DNA of 64,000 nt. It comes from Hydrangea macrophylla (lineage: Eukaryota; Streptophyta; Magnoliopsida; Cornales; Hydrangeaceae). Positions 33,327 through 43,087 of this stretch are shown piece after piece. Each line of letters opens with the position of its first letter. Position 1 is the first letter of the stretch. The stretch covers positions 47,021,155-47,085,154 of the forward strand of contig CM066994.1 in assembly GCA_033977485.1 (NCBI GenBank), given 5' to 3'. The notes below the pieces were generated by a model, which was not told the DNA's origin, did no database searches, and was given only the letters and a program-made list of their open reading frames with translations. Position numbers and translations under genes: made by a program.

Positions 33327-36300
33327 TCATCTATCTGTGTCTCCCAATCCCCTATTCCCCCGGAGTCTGTACTACCAATTGTCGAGTCTGTACCAGAGTC
33401 GGCTGCTGTAAGCCCACCACTGTCCATTGTAGTCACTTCACCTGTCATGAATGAAATGAAAGACGATTCTGCTTACTCCTCTGTGTCTAACACTTGTGAA
33501 TGCACAGATCCCTCCGAGGATCTCTCAATTGAATTTAAGCAACTAATCGAAAAACCACCTGCTTATGAAATAATCGAAGATACTTTATCAGTTAACCTAG
33601 GTGAAACAGATAATCCACAAATTGTGCAAATTGGCTCAACTCTTAATAAAGAAGAAAAAGAAAAATTAACCTTCTTGCTAAAAGAATTCAAAGATGTTTT
33701 TGCTTGGTCTTACGAGGACATGCCTGGGGTCGATCCCGACATCGTCCAACATCATATTCCTCTCCTCCCCAATTCTAAACCCGTCAAGGAGAAACTGAGG
33801 AGCATGAGACCGGAATGGGCACTCAAGGTTAAAGAAGAGGTGGAGAAGCAGTTCAAGGTAGGGTTCATCATTGTCACCGAATACCCGGAATGGGTTGCCA
33901 ATATCGTACCGGTCCCAAAGAAGGATGGGAAAGTTCGCGTGTGCGTCGACTTCCGTGATCTAAACAAAGCCAGTCCCAAGGATGACTTTCCACTTCCCCA
34001 CATTGACGTCTTGGTAGATAACACCGCGGGACATGAGCTACTTTCACTCATGGATGGTTTCTCAGGATATAATCAAATTCTAATGGCGCTAGAAGATCGG
34101 GAGAAGACGACATTCACCACCCCTTGGGGAACCTACTGTTATAGAGTAATGCCCTTCGGACTCAAGAACGCAGGGGCGACTTACCAAAGAGCTGCCACCA
34201 CTCTGCTGCATGATATGATTCACAAGGAGGTAGAAGTGTACGTAGACGACATGATTGTGAAATCCAAGGACAGAGAAGGACATCTGGTAGCGCTGGAAAA
34301 GTTCTTCGAAAGGTTGCGCAAATACAAGATGAGGTTGAATCCAAAGAAATGCACTTTCGGTGTGATTTCCGGTAAACTCCTGGGTTTTCTCATCACACAA
34401 AGGGGGATAGAGGTGGATCCCTCCAAGATCAAGGCAGTCCTAGAAATGACACCACCACGGAATGAAAAAGAAGTAAGGGGGTTCCTCGGAAGAATCCAAT
34501 TCATCAGCCGTTTCATCTCCAAGCTCACAACCACGTGCGATCCTCTGTTCCGATTATTGAGAAAAGGGGAGAAGTTCCAATGGGATGACCAATGCCAAGC
34601 CGCTTTCGACAAAATAAAAGCCTACCTTCAGAACCCGCCTGTCCTTTCACCACCCATTCCTCATAAGCCCTTATTCCTTTACCTATCCGTCTCCGAAAAT
34701 GCCGTGGGTTGCATGCTAGCCCAAGAAGGAGCAGAAAGCCACTCCGAAAAAGCCATATACTACCTTAGCAAGAGGATGACTGGGTATGAGCTCAACTACT
34801 CTACCCTTGAAAAAACGTGTTGGGCCTTGGTTTGGTGTACTCGCCGACTGAGGCACTACATGCTGGCCTTCCCAGTTGTGCTCATATCCCGCATGGATCC
34901 TCTAAAATACCTCCTCGAAAAACCCGCCTTGACCGGTCGCATATCCCGTTGGTTACTTCTACTATCCGAATTCGATATCAAGTATGTTACAAGCAAGTCA
35001 GTAAAAGGGAGAACCGTAGCCGAGCATCTCGCAGAGCATGCCGTTGACTCCGAAGAAAGTGGGGACTTTCCGTTTCCGGACGAGAATATCATGGAAATCA
35101 AGGAAGAACAGTGGAAGTTGTACTTCGATGGAGCGGCCAACATGAAAGGATACGGAGTAGGGATGATTCTCGTATCACCAAGCGGGGATCATACTCCATT
35201 GGCGGTCAAGCTCAACTATAACTCCACCAACAACACCGCCGAATATGAAGCGTGCATTCTGGGAATGGAAGCAGCCTTAGAACTGAGGGTTCAGAAATTA
35301 GATGTCTTCGGGGATTCGAACCTCATTATATCGCAAGCCAGAGGGGAATGGAAAGTAAAAGAAGAAAGGCTGAAGCCCTACCATGATCATCTCGACCAAC
35401 TCAAAAGGCAATTCAAGAGTGTCACGTTCCTCTACTTGCCTAGGGAAGAGAACCAGCTAGCAGATTCGTTGGCAACCTTAGCCTCCATGATCAAGATTCC
35501 TGTGGGAATCAAGATGATGCCTTTGGTAATAGAGCAGAGGTACGAGCCTTCGTTCAGTATGATCGCCGCAATCGAAAAAGAAGAGAATGAAATACCGTGG
35601 TATCGGGATATTTGGGATTTCATAGAAAAGGGGATATACCCCCAAGAATCTACCGAGAAAGACAAAAGGGCCATTAGAAGATTCACCGCGCAATTCATCA
35701 TTTGTGGTGGAAAATTGCTGAAGAAAGGATACAATGGTCACAACCTAACTTGCTTGTTCGGAAAGAGTTCCAAAAGAATGATGGAAGAAATACACGAAGG
35801 GGTATGCGGTCCGCACATGAACGGTCACATGCTGGCTAAAAAAATCATAAGACAAGGGTACTACTGGACAACATTGGAGAAAGATTGTTGTGAGTACGTG
35901 AGGAGGTGTCACAAGTGCCAGATTCATGCAAACATGATGCATACACCACCATCCCTTCTATACAGCATGACTTCGCCTTGGCCATTCTCAACCTGGGGAA
36001 TCGACATCATTGGTGAAATCATTCCGAAAGCCTCAAATGGAAATCGGTACATCCTGGTGGCCATAGACTACTTCACAAAATGGGTAGAAGCTGCATCTTA
36101 CACCAAGTTGGGGGCCAAAGAAGTGGCCAAATTCATCAAAAGAAATCTCATCTGCCGTTATGGAGTTCCTCATGAGATTATTTCGGATAACGGAAGTCAT
36201 TTCAAGGCAGAAGTCAGGGATCTGTTCGAGGAATACAAGATCACTTATCACAAGTCGTCGCCGTATAGGCCGCAAACCAATGGGGCAGTCGAAGCTGCAA

Positions 36301-36626
36301 ACAAGAATGTCAAGGCCATACTGCAGAAATCGGCCGATACCTACAAAGACTGGCATGAAAAACTACCGTTCGCACTTTGGGGATACAGAACATCAATAAG
36401 GACGTCCATAGGAGCAACTCCTTACTCGCTGGTGTATGGGATGGAAGCGGTGCTCCCAGTCGAGATAGAGCTACCGTCTCTACGCGTAATGGCAGAATGT
36501 GAAATTTCAGAATCAGATTGGTTGAGAGAAAGATACGAAGAATTGGCTCTCATAGATGAAAAGCGCCTAGCGGCAGTCGACCATGTCCGAATCTACCAAA
36601 AAAAGGGTAGCCCGTGCTTTCAATAA
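33327..36626 (+). CDS. Reverse transcriptase - RNase H - RNase H - integrase polyprotein of the Tat element
   Basis: The first ATG is at 33447, but the frame is open from the TAG at 33324. Reverse transcriptase: VDFRDLNKASPKDDFPLP, LMDGFSGYNQI and the YVDD box (about 34240). The usual gypsy RNase H follows (about 34660-34870). A second, archaeal-type RNase H has YFDGAAN, NNTAEYEA, FGDSN and LADSLATLA (about 35115-35490), a hallmark of Tat elements. The integrase shows an HHCC zinc motif (H..H..CHKCQ, about 35805-35930) and a D-D-E core (WGIDIIG, SDNGSHF, GAVEAAN, about 35995-36300). It would copy RNA into DNA and insert it in the nucleus. Near the A7 run at 36598-36604 the frame is lost, so the integrase tail is in another frame. 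Confidence 0.92.
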   Translation, partial: SSICVSQSPIPPESVLPIVESVPESAAVSPPLSIVVTSPVMNEMKDDSAYSSVSNTCECTDPSEDLSIEFKQLIEKPPAYEIIEDTLSVNLGETDNPQIVQIGSTLNKEEKEKLTFLLKEFKDVFAWSYEDMPGVDPDIVQHHIPLLPNSKPVKEKLRSMRPEWALKVKEEVEKQFKVGFIIVTEYPEWVANIVPVPKKDGKVRVCVDFRDLNKASPKDDFPLPHIDVLVDNTAGHELLSLMDGFSGYNQILMALEDREKTTFTTPWGTYCYRVMPFGLKNAGATYQRAATTLLHDMIHKEVEVYVDDMIVKSKDREGHLVALEKFFERLRKYKMRLNPKKCTFGVISGKLLGFLITQRGIEVDPSKIKAVLEMTPPRNEKEVRGFLGRIQFISRFISKLTTTCDPLFRLLRKGEKFQWDDQCQAAFDKIKAYLQNPPVLSPPIPHKPLFLYLSVSENAVGCMLAQEGAESHSEKAIYYLSKRMTGYELNYSTLEKTCWALVWCTRRLRHYMLAFPVVLISRMDPLKYLLEKPALTGRISRWLLLLSEFDIKYVTSKSVKGRTVAEHLAEHAVDSEESGDFPFPDENIMEIKEEQWKLYFDGAANMKGYGVGMILVSPSGDHTPLAVKLNYNSTNNTAEYEACILGMEAALELRVQKLDVFGDSNLIISQARGEWKVKEERLKPYHDHLDQLKRQFKSVTFLYLPREENQLADSLATLASMIKIPVGIKMMPLVIEQRYEPSFSMIAAIEKEENEIPWYRDIWDFIEKGIYPQESTEKDKRAIRRFTAQFIICGGKLLKKGYNGHNLTCLFGKSSKRMMEEIHEGVCGPHMNGHMLAKKIIRQGYYWTTLEKDCCEYVRRCHKCQIHANMMHTPPSLLYSMTSPWPFSTWGIDIIGEIIPKASNGNRYILVAIDYFTKWVEAASYTKLGAKEVAKFIKRNLICRYGVPHEIISDNGSHFKAEVRDLFEEYKITYHKSSPYRPQTNGAVEAANKNVKAILQKSADTYKDWHEKLPFALWGYRTSIRTSIGATPYSLVYGMEAVLPVEIELPSLRVMAECEISESDWLRERYEELALIDEKRLAAVDHVRIYQKKGSPCFQ

Positions 36627-36843
36627 AAGGGTTCGTCCGAGAAAGATTGTCAAGGGTGACCTTGTCCTTAAGGAACTGCGAGCTCCGATCTTCGATCCCC
36701 GTGGGAAGTTCAAACCTAAGTGGGTCGGCCCTTATATCGTCAAAACAATCCTTTCTGGAGGAGCAACTTACCTCATGGACCTCGATGGTGTCGAATTCAA
36801 AGAACCAATCAACATGGATCGCCTCAAAAAGTACCATGCTTGA
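36605..36843 (+). pseudogene. Integrase C-terminal tail, out of frame with pol
   Basis: It reads VARAFNKRVRPRKIVKGDLVL and then KWVGPYIVK, the GPF/Y-type module that ends gypsy integrases, and stops at 36841-36843. It is one base out of frame with the integrase core because of the A7 run. No chromodomain follows, as expected for Tat. If not an assembly slip, this copy lacks an intact integrase. Confidence 0.85.
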
Positions 36844-36869
36844 CAAAAATAACCATTTCTTTCAAGCCT

Positions 36870-37240
36870 TGCCTTGAACTACGCTTGACTTGATTCCCAC
36901 TCGGGGATACGTAGGCAACCACATCGGTTCGGTCACCTCACCAAAATAACCATTTCTTTCAAGCCTTGCCTTGAACTACGCTCGACCTGATTCCCACTCG
37001 GGGATACGTAGGCAACCACATCGGTTCGGTCGCTCCACCCACAAAAAATAAAATAACCATTTTCTTTCAAACCTTGGCCTTGAACTACGCTCGACCTGAT
37101 TCCCACTCGGGGATACGTAGGCAACCACATCGGTTCGGTCGCTCCACCCACAAAAAATAAAATAACCTTTTTCTTTCGAAACTCTGGCCCGAACTACGTT
37201 GGACCTGATCCCCGCTCGGGGGTACGTAGGCAGACTTTCG
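36870..37240 (+). repeat. Four copies of a GAACTACG...GGGATACGTAGGCA block
   Basis: A block of about 95-112 bp recurs with landmarks GATACGTAGGCA near 36904, 37002, 37110 and GGTACGTAGGCA near 37222. A fifth, lone copy sits near 42904-42926, just before the polypurine tract. It includes CTGATTCCCACTCGGGG. Such blocks after integrase are frequent in Tat elements. Function unknown. Confidence 0.85.
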
Positions 37241-37435
37241 AAAAGAAAAGAAGGATGGCTCGCTAGGATGAAAATCCGAAAGGACGCCTAGGCAAAAATT
37301 AGAGCTAAATCCAAGGTGAGCAATAACAAAAGAGAGAAAATAGCTCGCTAGGCCACCTCCTTGGTGCCTAGGCAAAAATTATGAGCATGTGAGAAATAAA
37401 GTCGCGGTCCTTACCATAACCCATATATCACCCTC

Positions 37436-37590
37436 CACACTAGGGGCAAACTTCGGCCACTCGCCTCGTTTGCCTGAACCCCTTCCAAACTAGGGGCAAA
37501 CATCGGTCATCTACCTCGTTTGCCTCACAACCATGCACGTCCCAAACTAGGGGCAAGCTTCGGCCACCCACCTCGTTTGCCTCTAAATCA
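37436..37590 (+). repeat. Three copies of an ACTAGGGGCAAAC...CCTCGTTTGCCT block
   Basis: A 55-60 bp unit is repeated at about 37439, 37490 and 37546. The inner words GGGGCAAAC and GTTTGCCT are inverted, so each unit can form a small hairpin. GGGGCAAAC also occurs in the polypurine tract (43079-43087). Confidence 0.8.
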
Positions 37591-37854
37591 CCCTAGCAAT
37601 GCCCAAGTGAGTACCAAAAAGCAACAACTAAATTGAAATCCAGGTCACAAAATGTTTTTCAGAAAGCTAAATGCATAAAAAGAGGTTCTCAAAGTAACCA
37701 AGGTTCACTAGTAAACAAACTTTGAATATTACATAAGCAGGAATAATCAAAGAAATAAAAGTCTTTCAAAAAGCAATCACATGTTCAAAGACACTTGGAG
37801 GAATGGGCAGAATCAGTCAGGTCTAGTCCTTTTTATTTATTTCTTCAAAGGCCT

Positions 37855-38853
37855 TTAGAAGTAGGCCTTTACTCGGTCAGTCCAACCGTCAATAAAAGCA
37901 GCAATAGTAGCAACCCTGATCCTGGAAGCGAAGACCCTCTCAGTAAACCCCCGGGGAACCTCCTGAACCTGTCCATACTGTCTGGCCAAACGGCGAGGAT
38001 GATAGAAAGAAGTCTCTCTCAGACCCATCAACCACACTCTCTGGTGACCCCTGAGGCTCGTGGTAATAGCGTAAAGGCCCCAACGCCTCACAACCCAGCA
38101 AATGTCAGCCTCAGATAAAGCACCCATCATGTCCACCCAATTGGCAAAAGTATAGTGAGAGTGAAGCACAGATCGACGGAAGTAAACCGGTGGTATGTGG
38201 CCCGTCCACAATTGGAGCCGCTCGTATAACCAGGCCTGTAACACCAAAGGCGCCCCAGAAAGTAGGGGCGTTCCTTGATCAGAGGCATGGTCCAAACCAT
38301 TCAAGGTTTCAGCTAGAACCATGGCCATGGGATTCTTGCTAAACTTCAACCCAAGGCACACATGCACTAAGGCAACGGAGGTACTCGAGAATAAGAAGTG
38401 GGAGGTCATGCACAATATCAAAGCAGCCCCGCGGGTGGCATCATACACGCTGGGATTCCCGGGACGGGCATACTGAGCAATAATAGAAGCGATATTAAGG
38501 GCCTCACCTTGAATCAGCCGACGGGAAATAGTGATGGAGCAATTCAGATATTCAGCCAAACCTCTCGTAGGACTGAGGGTACCAGCAGAAGGGAGAATCA
38601 GATCAGAGTCAGAATCATAGCCGAGAATAGCACAGAACTCCTCAAACATGGGGCATATCTCCAGGCCATTAAAGTTGAAGACATGGTTCACCGGGTCCCA
38701 GTGACCAATGGCAGCACGCAAGAACTCAGTGTTCAGGGTCATCCGGCAAAGAGAGAATAGCTCGGTCAAGCCGTAGCTAAAGAGGTTGATCCGCTCCACG
38801 CCATCCGTGATGGTCAGCCAAGCTGTGAGTTGAGCGGGATCATACAAAGCCAT
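37855..38853 (-). CDS. Antisense single-exon gene in the Tat element (332 aa, plant-mobile-domain-like)
   Basis: The ATG at 38853 (MALYDPAQLTAW) opens a frame that runs to TAG/TAA at 37855. An in-frame stop lies upstream, so this start is preferred. The middle has FLRAAIGHWDPVNHVFNF, EICPMFEEFCAILGYDSDSD and PLVLQAWLYERL. This pattern (residence in FWDP...F.FNG.E..PT.EE...ILG) is seen in plant DUF7745/mobile-domain-like proteins; I hold the exact family loosely. There is no signal peptide or membrane segment. A CCTTGCAG acceptor-like site about 70 bases upstream hints at a leader intron. It follows the spliced antisense gene with a 339-bp gap, on the same strand. Role in the element is unknown. 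Confidence 0.72.
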   Translation of the reverse strand: MALYDPAQLTAWLTITDGVERINLFSYGLTELFSLCRMTLNTEFLRAAIGHWDPVNHVFNFNGLEICPMFEEFCAILGYDSDSDLILPSAGTLSPTRGLAEYLNCSITISRRLIQGEALNIASIIAQYARPGNPSVYDATRGAALILCMTSHFLFSSTSVALVHVCLGLKFSKNPMAMVLAETLNGLDHASDQGTPLLSGAPLVLQAWLYERLQLWTGHIPPVYFRRSVLHSHYTFANWVDMMGALSEADICWVVRRWGLYAITTSLRGHQRVWLMGLRETSFYHPRRLARQYGQVQEVPRGFTERVFASRIRVATIAAFIDGWTDRVKAYF

Positions 38854-39192
38854 GTTTTCAGTCGCGACTCTAGCAAAATTCGAAATTTCGGCAGCACCTT
38901 CCCGTTTCACGGACTATCCCACCTGCAAGGCAAAAAGCACTCACTATCACAAAACTGCCCATCGCAGTAGCATCCAACAATCACAGTGTACATATATCAA
39001 CTAAAACAAGCACACAACTGCGCCTCTAAACCGGAAGATATCCGGCCTAGGAGGCAAAACATCATAATACTTTGTCAAAAGGTTACAAATTGTTCCACAC
39101 TTCGTCCTACACTGTCCAAATAATCATATCCCCAGTACAACCCAATCGAAAACAGAAAAAGAAAATAAAATAAAATGCCCTCTTGGGAGGCC

Positions 39193-41371
39193 TCAGTCTT
39201 CCTCTTCTTCGTCCTCTGTCGGACCGCCCGGAGTATATGTCGGCGACGGCCTCCTCCTACCGCCTCTGCATCTTGGACCAGTCCTCGATGAGCCAGCCCC
39301 GCCTCCACGATACTGCACACACAAATAAAATGAAGGCAATCAGTAAGAAAATAACAAAAAGAAAGAAATGCCAAAAACAGAGTCGAGCCAGAGACTTACC
39401 AAGGACGCCATCTGGTTGGCAGCAAATTGCCGCATACCGTCCATCTATCAAGGGTAAAATCTAGGGTTAGAACCTCGTAACCAAAAGAAAGTGCAAAATT
39501 AGAGACATACCCGGTGATCTCGTGTGAGGACCAAGGACCGTAAGCTAGCTGCCAAGGCGTGACCCTCCTCAGCGTAACTCCAAGGAACATTGAGGATGCC
39601 CGCTGGCTGAGTAGGGTACCCACATGTGACTCGCGGCACCTCCATCATTTGGGGAGTGCCATCAGCGCCTAGAACATTGACGATCCAATCCCAAGGAGGG
39701 ATAGGGTCGGGAGCCTGAGGAGCCTGTCTCCTGTACATCTCGCGAAGCTGTAGGCACAGAATAAGTTAAAGGCGAATCAAAAACATGGGCAATGAATAAA
39801 AAGCAAAAATATAACAAGAAACTTACCTCCAGGAGTGGGAAGTTGGGCATCAAGGAGCTGCCACGGTAAGCCTCATACCCAGTCTCAGAGAGGAAATGAT
39901 CCCAGACGTCGGTGCCAGCTAAGGCCGCCGACAGAGCATCACCGGAGAGGTCACTGGCATCCATCACAGGAGGATTATGGGGAACGCGATACCGGGAGCC
40001 ACCAACCACCTGCCGAGACACCCGTTCCCCAAGGAACCACTGTCTACACTCGGTACTCTCCAGCAAAAGGCGGCAAGAGGTAAGAGATTTAACCGCTTGT
40101 ATCTCCTCTGGGGCGGCATAGGCGACGCCCTCCCAAGGCGTCCAATCAACACTAGAGGCCGTCAGCCCAGTTAAGAAGTTCCAAAGCAAAATAATCCGAT
40201 GGGCCCCGCTCTTCACCCCAACAACGTCCCTCCGCCATCTCAAACCTCGTGGGAATAGAGGCACAGGAGCCATGCCATCCTCATCCTCGCCTGATTCATC
40301 CGCCGGGGAAGGAGCCAACATCTTCAAGTATTCAAAACTCCAAAGCTGCACAGACAAAGGAGAAATCAGAACAAGTATGGAAATCAAAGAGATGGAAAAT
40401 AAAGGAAGAAACAGCGCGTACCTCCCAAGCTCGCCAAAATCCCCCAGTAGATTTAATATCGCCCCGAGAGACCTCCCCCATATGCTTATAGAGATGGGCC
40501 AGGGCAGCACCGCCCCAGTTATAGGAAGGGATCTCATCAATGGTCGCCAGGCAAGAAAGGAGCCTCAAGCTCACCCGGTCGTTCCTTGTTGCAAAGATTG
40601 AGCACCCGAGGACATACAGAAGATAAACCCTCAAAAGTTGGGAATTGTTCAGATTGTGATTACCTCTACCATAGGCCCGGTAAAGCCAGCCGCAGGGAAA
40701 CCAATGCCTCTCCAGGTTGGGGGGAACAGCCCCAATCAGCATCTCCACCGCCTCCGGGTCGATCTCGTAAAAGTAATCCAGAATCAGGCGCTTCCCGCCG
40801 ACCCTCAGGCCCGTGATCATAGAAAAGTCGAAGGGCGTCATAGTCATTTCCCCGAACGGCAGGTGAAAAGTGTTGGTGGTGTCCCACCACCTCTCGGCCA
40901 ATGCATAGAAGTGAGCTAAATCGTTGCTGCTTTTTGAAACCAAACGGACAAAGCCTCCAAACCCGGCGTCGTCCACCATCCTCTTAACGGTGGGCGAGAG
41001 TTGAGTGTACCATAAGAAGGCGTGGGCAAGGCTACCATGGCCTTTCAGGGCCACTTCCGGCATCTGCACACAACAAAGACGACAAAAGATGCACAAAATC
41101 ACTATTCACAACCCGAGAGCAAAAATTCGCAAAATCAACATTTGAGCACAAATCGAACTTCTAACGATCTCTAGGTGCACACTATGGCTCACAAAACTAG
41201 CACAATACATGAAAGTGGTCCTAAAAGGTCGAAAGTTTCACATACCAAGCTCGCTAGAGCCGCGGCCGAAAGATGGCGTTGGGGGTCCCATAAAATCAAG
41301 TCCGGGGTTTGCATTTCAGCCTTCATCCGTCCCTTAGCCTTCTTAGACGGTCTCCTTGAGCTCGAAGCCAT
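39193..41371 (-). CDS. Antisense spliced plant-mobile-domain (PMD) gene in the Tat element (562 aa, six coding exons)
   Basis: Minus-strand exons: 41371-41246, 41063-40422, 40345-39827, 39747-39511, 39444-39400, 39312-39193 (TGA at 39195-39193). All introns are GT-AG (five donors read GTATGT, GTACGC, GTAAGT, GTATGT, GTAAGT) and every exon is a multiple of three (42, 214, 173, 79, 15 and 40 codons including stop). A 5'-UTR intron (41474-41376, CAG/GTGAGT donor, TTCTTGTAG acceptor) precedes the ATG. Exon 2 carries the PMD signature (LAERWWDTTNTFHLPFGEMT, then F..ITGL.VGG); exon 3 continues it (LWNFLTGL, VERVSRQ-like ERVSRQVVGG); the last exon is Arg-rich and ends acidic (EDEEEED). PMD proteins occur both as host genes (MAIN/MAIL1) and in transposons; molecular role here unknown. 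Splicing is inferred from sequence only. Confidence 0.85.
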
Positions 41372-41594
41372 GGATCTACAAGAAAAATGGAAGTCACATT
41401 CAAACTTTCTTCTTGAAAATTTGGGCAAACCAAAACACCAATTAAAAATCCGACTACGGGGAAAGATTACTCACCTGAGCACGCACAAGCTGCGTTTTGA
41501 TGAATTTTGGCTTCAAAAACACCCCAAAATGACCAAGAATGAGCTTCAAAAGCTCAAAAACCCGAGATATAAGAAAATGGAGTCCGGCCACCCA

Positions 41595-41653
41595 GTGCCG
41601 CCGCGGCACTGGCCAACTGCCACCGCGGCAGTGGCCCAGTGCCGCCGCGGCAC
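41595..41653. promoter_or_regulatory. Triple GC palindrome upstream of the antisense PMD gene
   Basis: Three units (GTGCCGCCGCGGCAC, CTGCCACCGCGGCAG, GTGCCGCCGCGGCAC) at 41595, 41617 and 41639. They match those in the LTR upstream of its TATA box. Here they lie about 225-285 bp upstream of the antisense ATG, with a weak TTATATC box at about 41566-41572 on the minus strand between them and the 5'-UTR exon. A shared promoter module is an inference. Confidence 0.5.
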
Positions 41654-41929
41654 TGCTCCCCGTGGGCCCCGCTTCGCTTCATTTTGCCCCGTTTCGCCCC
41701 GTTTTGCCCCGCTTTGACCCGTTTTGGCCTTTTTCAGCCCGTTTTTGACCCCGATCAGCCCCGGTGGCCTAGTCCAGTCAAGATTTATGAGTTTTTATCC
41801 CAAGCAGACTAAAAGTTGTCAGAACTACCTCCAGCAGGCAGAAACTGAAAAAAATCGGCTCCCGAAGACCTGAATCGGCCGTTCCAAGACAACCGTCGCA
41901 AATTTTGATCAAACGCGAGAATTCTGGTA

Positions 41930-42500
41930 ACAGATCCTGGTTTTTCTAGCTAACGCACCAGATAAACAAGAAAAGAGATTCCCCGAGAACCCTGCATCAT
42001 CCCCCGAGGACAAAAGCAGACAGATACCAGCTCCCGGAGGCCCTGACCGGCTCTCTCGGATTGAGCGTCGAAAGATTTGATCAACCGTGAGAGGTTCAGA
42101 GATGGATCCTGGCTCCCGATCGAGGAAAGAGATTCCCCGAGAACCCTGCATCATCCCCCGAGGACAAAAGCAGACAGATACCAGCTCCCGAAGGCCCTGA
42201 CCGGCTCTCCCGGATTGAGCGTCGAAAGATTTGATCAACCGTGAGAGGTTCAGAGATGGATCCTGGCTCCCGATCAAGAAAAGAGACTCCCCGAGAACCC
42301 TGCATCATCCCCCGAGGACAAAAGCAGACAGATACCTGCTCCCGAAGGCCCTGACCGGCTCTCCCGGATTGAGCGTCGAAAGATTTGATCAACCGTGAGA
42401 GGTTCAAAGATGAATCCTGGTTCCCGATCAAGAAAAGAGATCCCCCGAGAACACCTACATCGTCCCCAAGGGTAAAAGCTACTACCACTAGCCAGAACTG
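41930..42500. repeat. 154-bp tandem repeats, about 3.6 copies
   Basis: The CCCCGAGAAC landmark recurs at 41981, 42135, 42289 and 42443, exactly 154 apart. The first three units are nearly identical and the last has diverged. Minus-strand frames stay open through it but show only repeated low-information peptides. Confidence 0.92.
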
Positions 42501-43072
42501 ATTCCCGAAAGTCGGCCTTCACGAACAATCAGAGCATCGCCCAAATCCAGATCTCCTGATTATCAAGAATTTCCTCATAGCATTACCACAAAATCCCTCG
42601 GTCACTTCTAAAGCAAAGCGCATCTGAACTGTCTCACTCGTTCCAGAAGTTTGCCCCCAGACCCGGAGTCTCCTAAACTCCGATGTCCTTATCCGAGCCA
42701 CCCACCGCATCACAGTTACAATGGCACACCCCGCAGCACTTCCACATACTAGGGTCATAACACTAGACATGATAGGATTCATAACACAATTCACATCACA
42801 TCCATGCATTGCATATCACTCTTATTGCATGGCATCCGCCTGATTGTTGTGTATGTGCATATGTGATTTATTCCTTAGAGCTCCGAACTACGTCCTGGTC
42901 TGATTCCTCTCGGGATACGTAGGCAGCCCACGCAGGGCGCGACCAGCACTAGCCTCATCATCCTTGCATCTTTTGCAAAGCTTTTTATCCTAAATCTATA
43001 GCCTCCAAAAAGTCCTGTCTCTTCAGGGCTTTGGCAGTCGCTTGCGACATGCGTTGCCTCGCAAGTTCATGC
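42501..43072 (+). other. Tat element region before the polypurine tract
   Basis: Non-coding. It contains a lone copy of the GAACTACG...GATACGTAGGCA block (42884-42926). Confidence 0.5.
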
Positions 43073-43087
43073 CAAAGAGGGGCAAAC
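43073..43087 (+). other. Polypurine tract of the Tat element
   Basis: AAAGAGGGGCAAAC directly abuts the 3' LTR start TGTAGACACC. Confidence 0.8.

Noticed and set aside
41175..41717. 180-residue plus-strand open frame
   Set aside because: Runs across the 5'-UTR, first exon and GC palindromes of the antisense PMD gene; composition fits a shadow frame.
41909..42528. Minus-strand open frames of 84-130 residues
   Set aside because: Products of the 154-bp tandem repeat; they only repeat the same peptide and have no recognisable domain.
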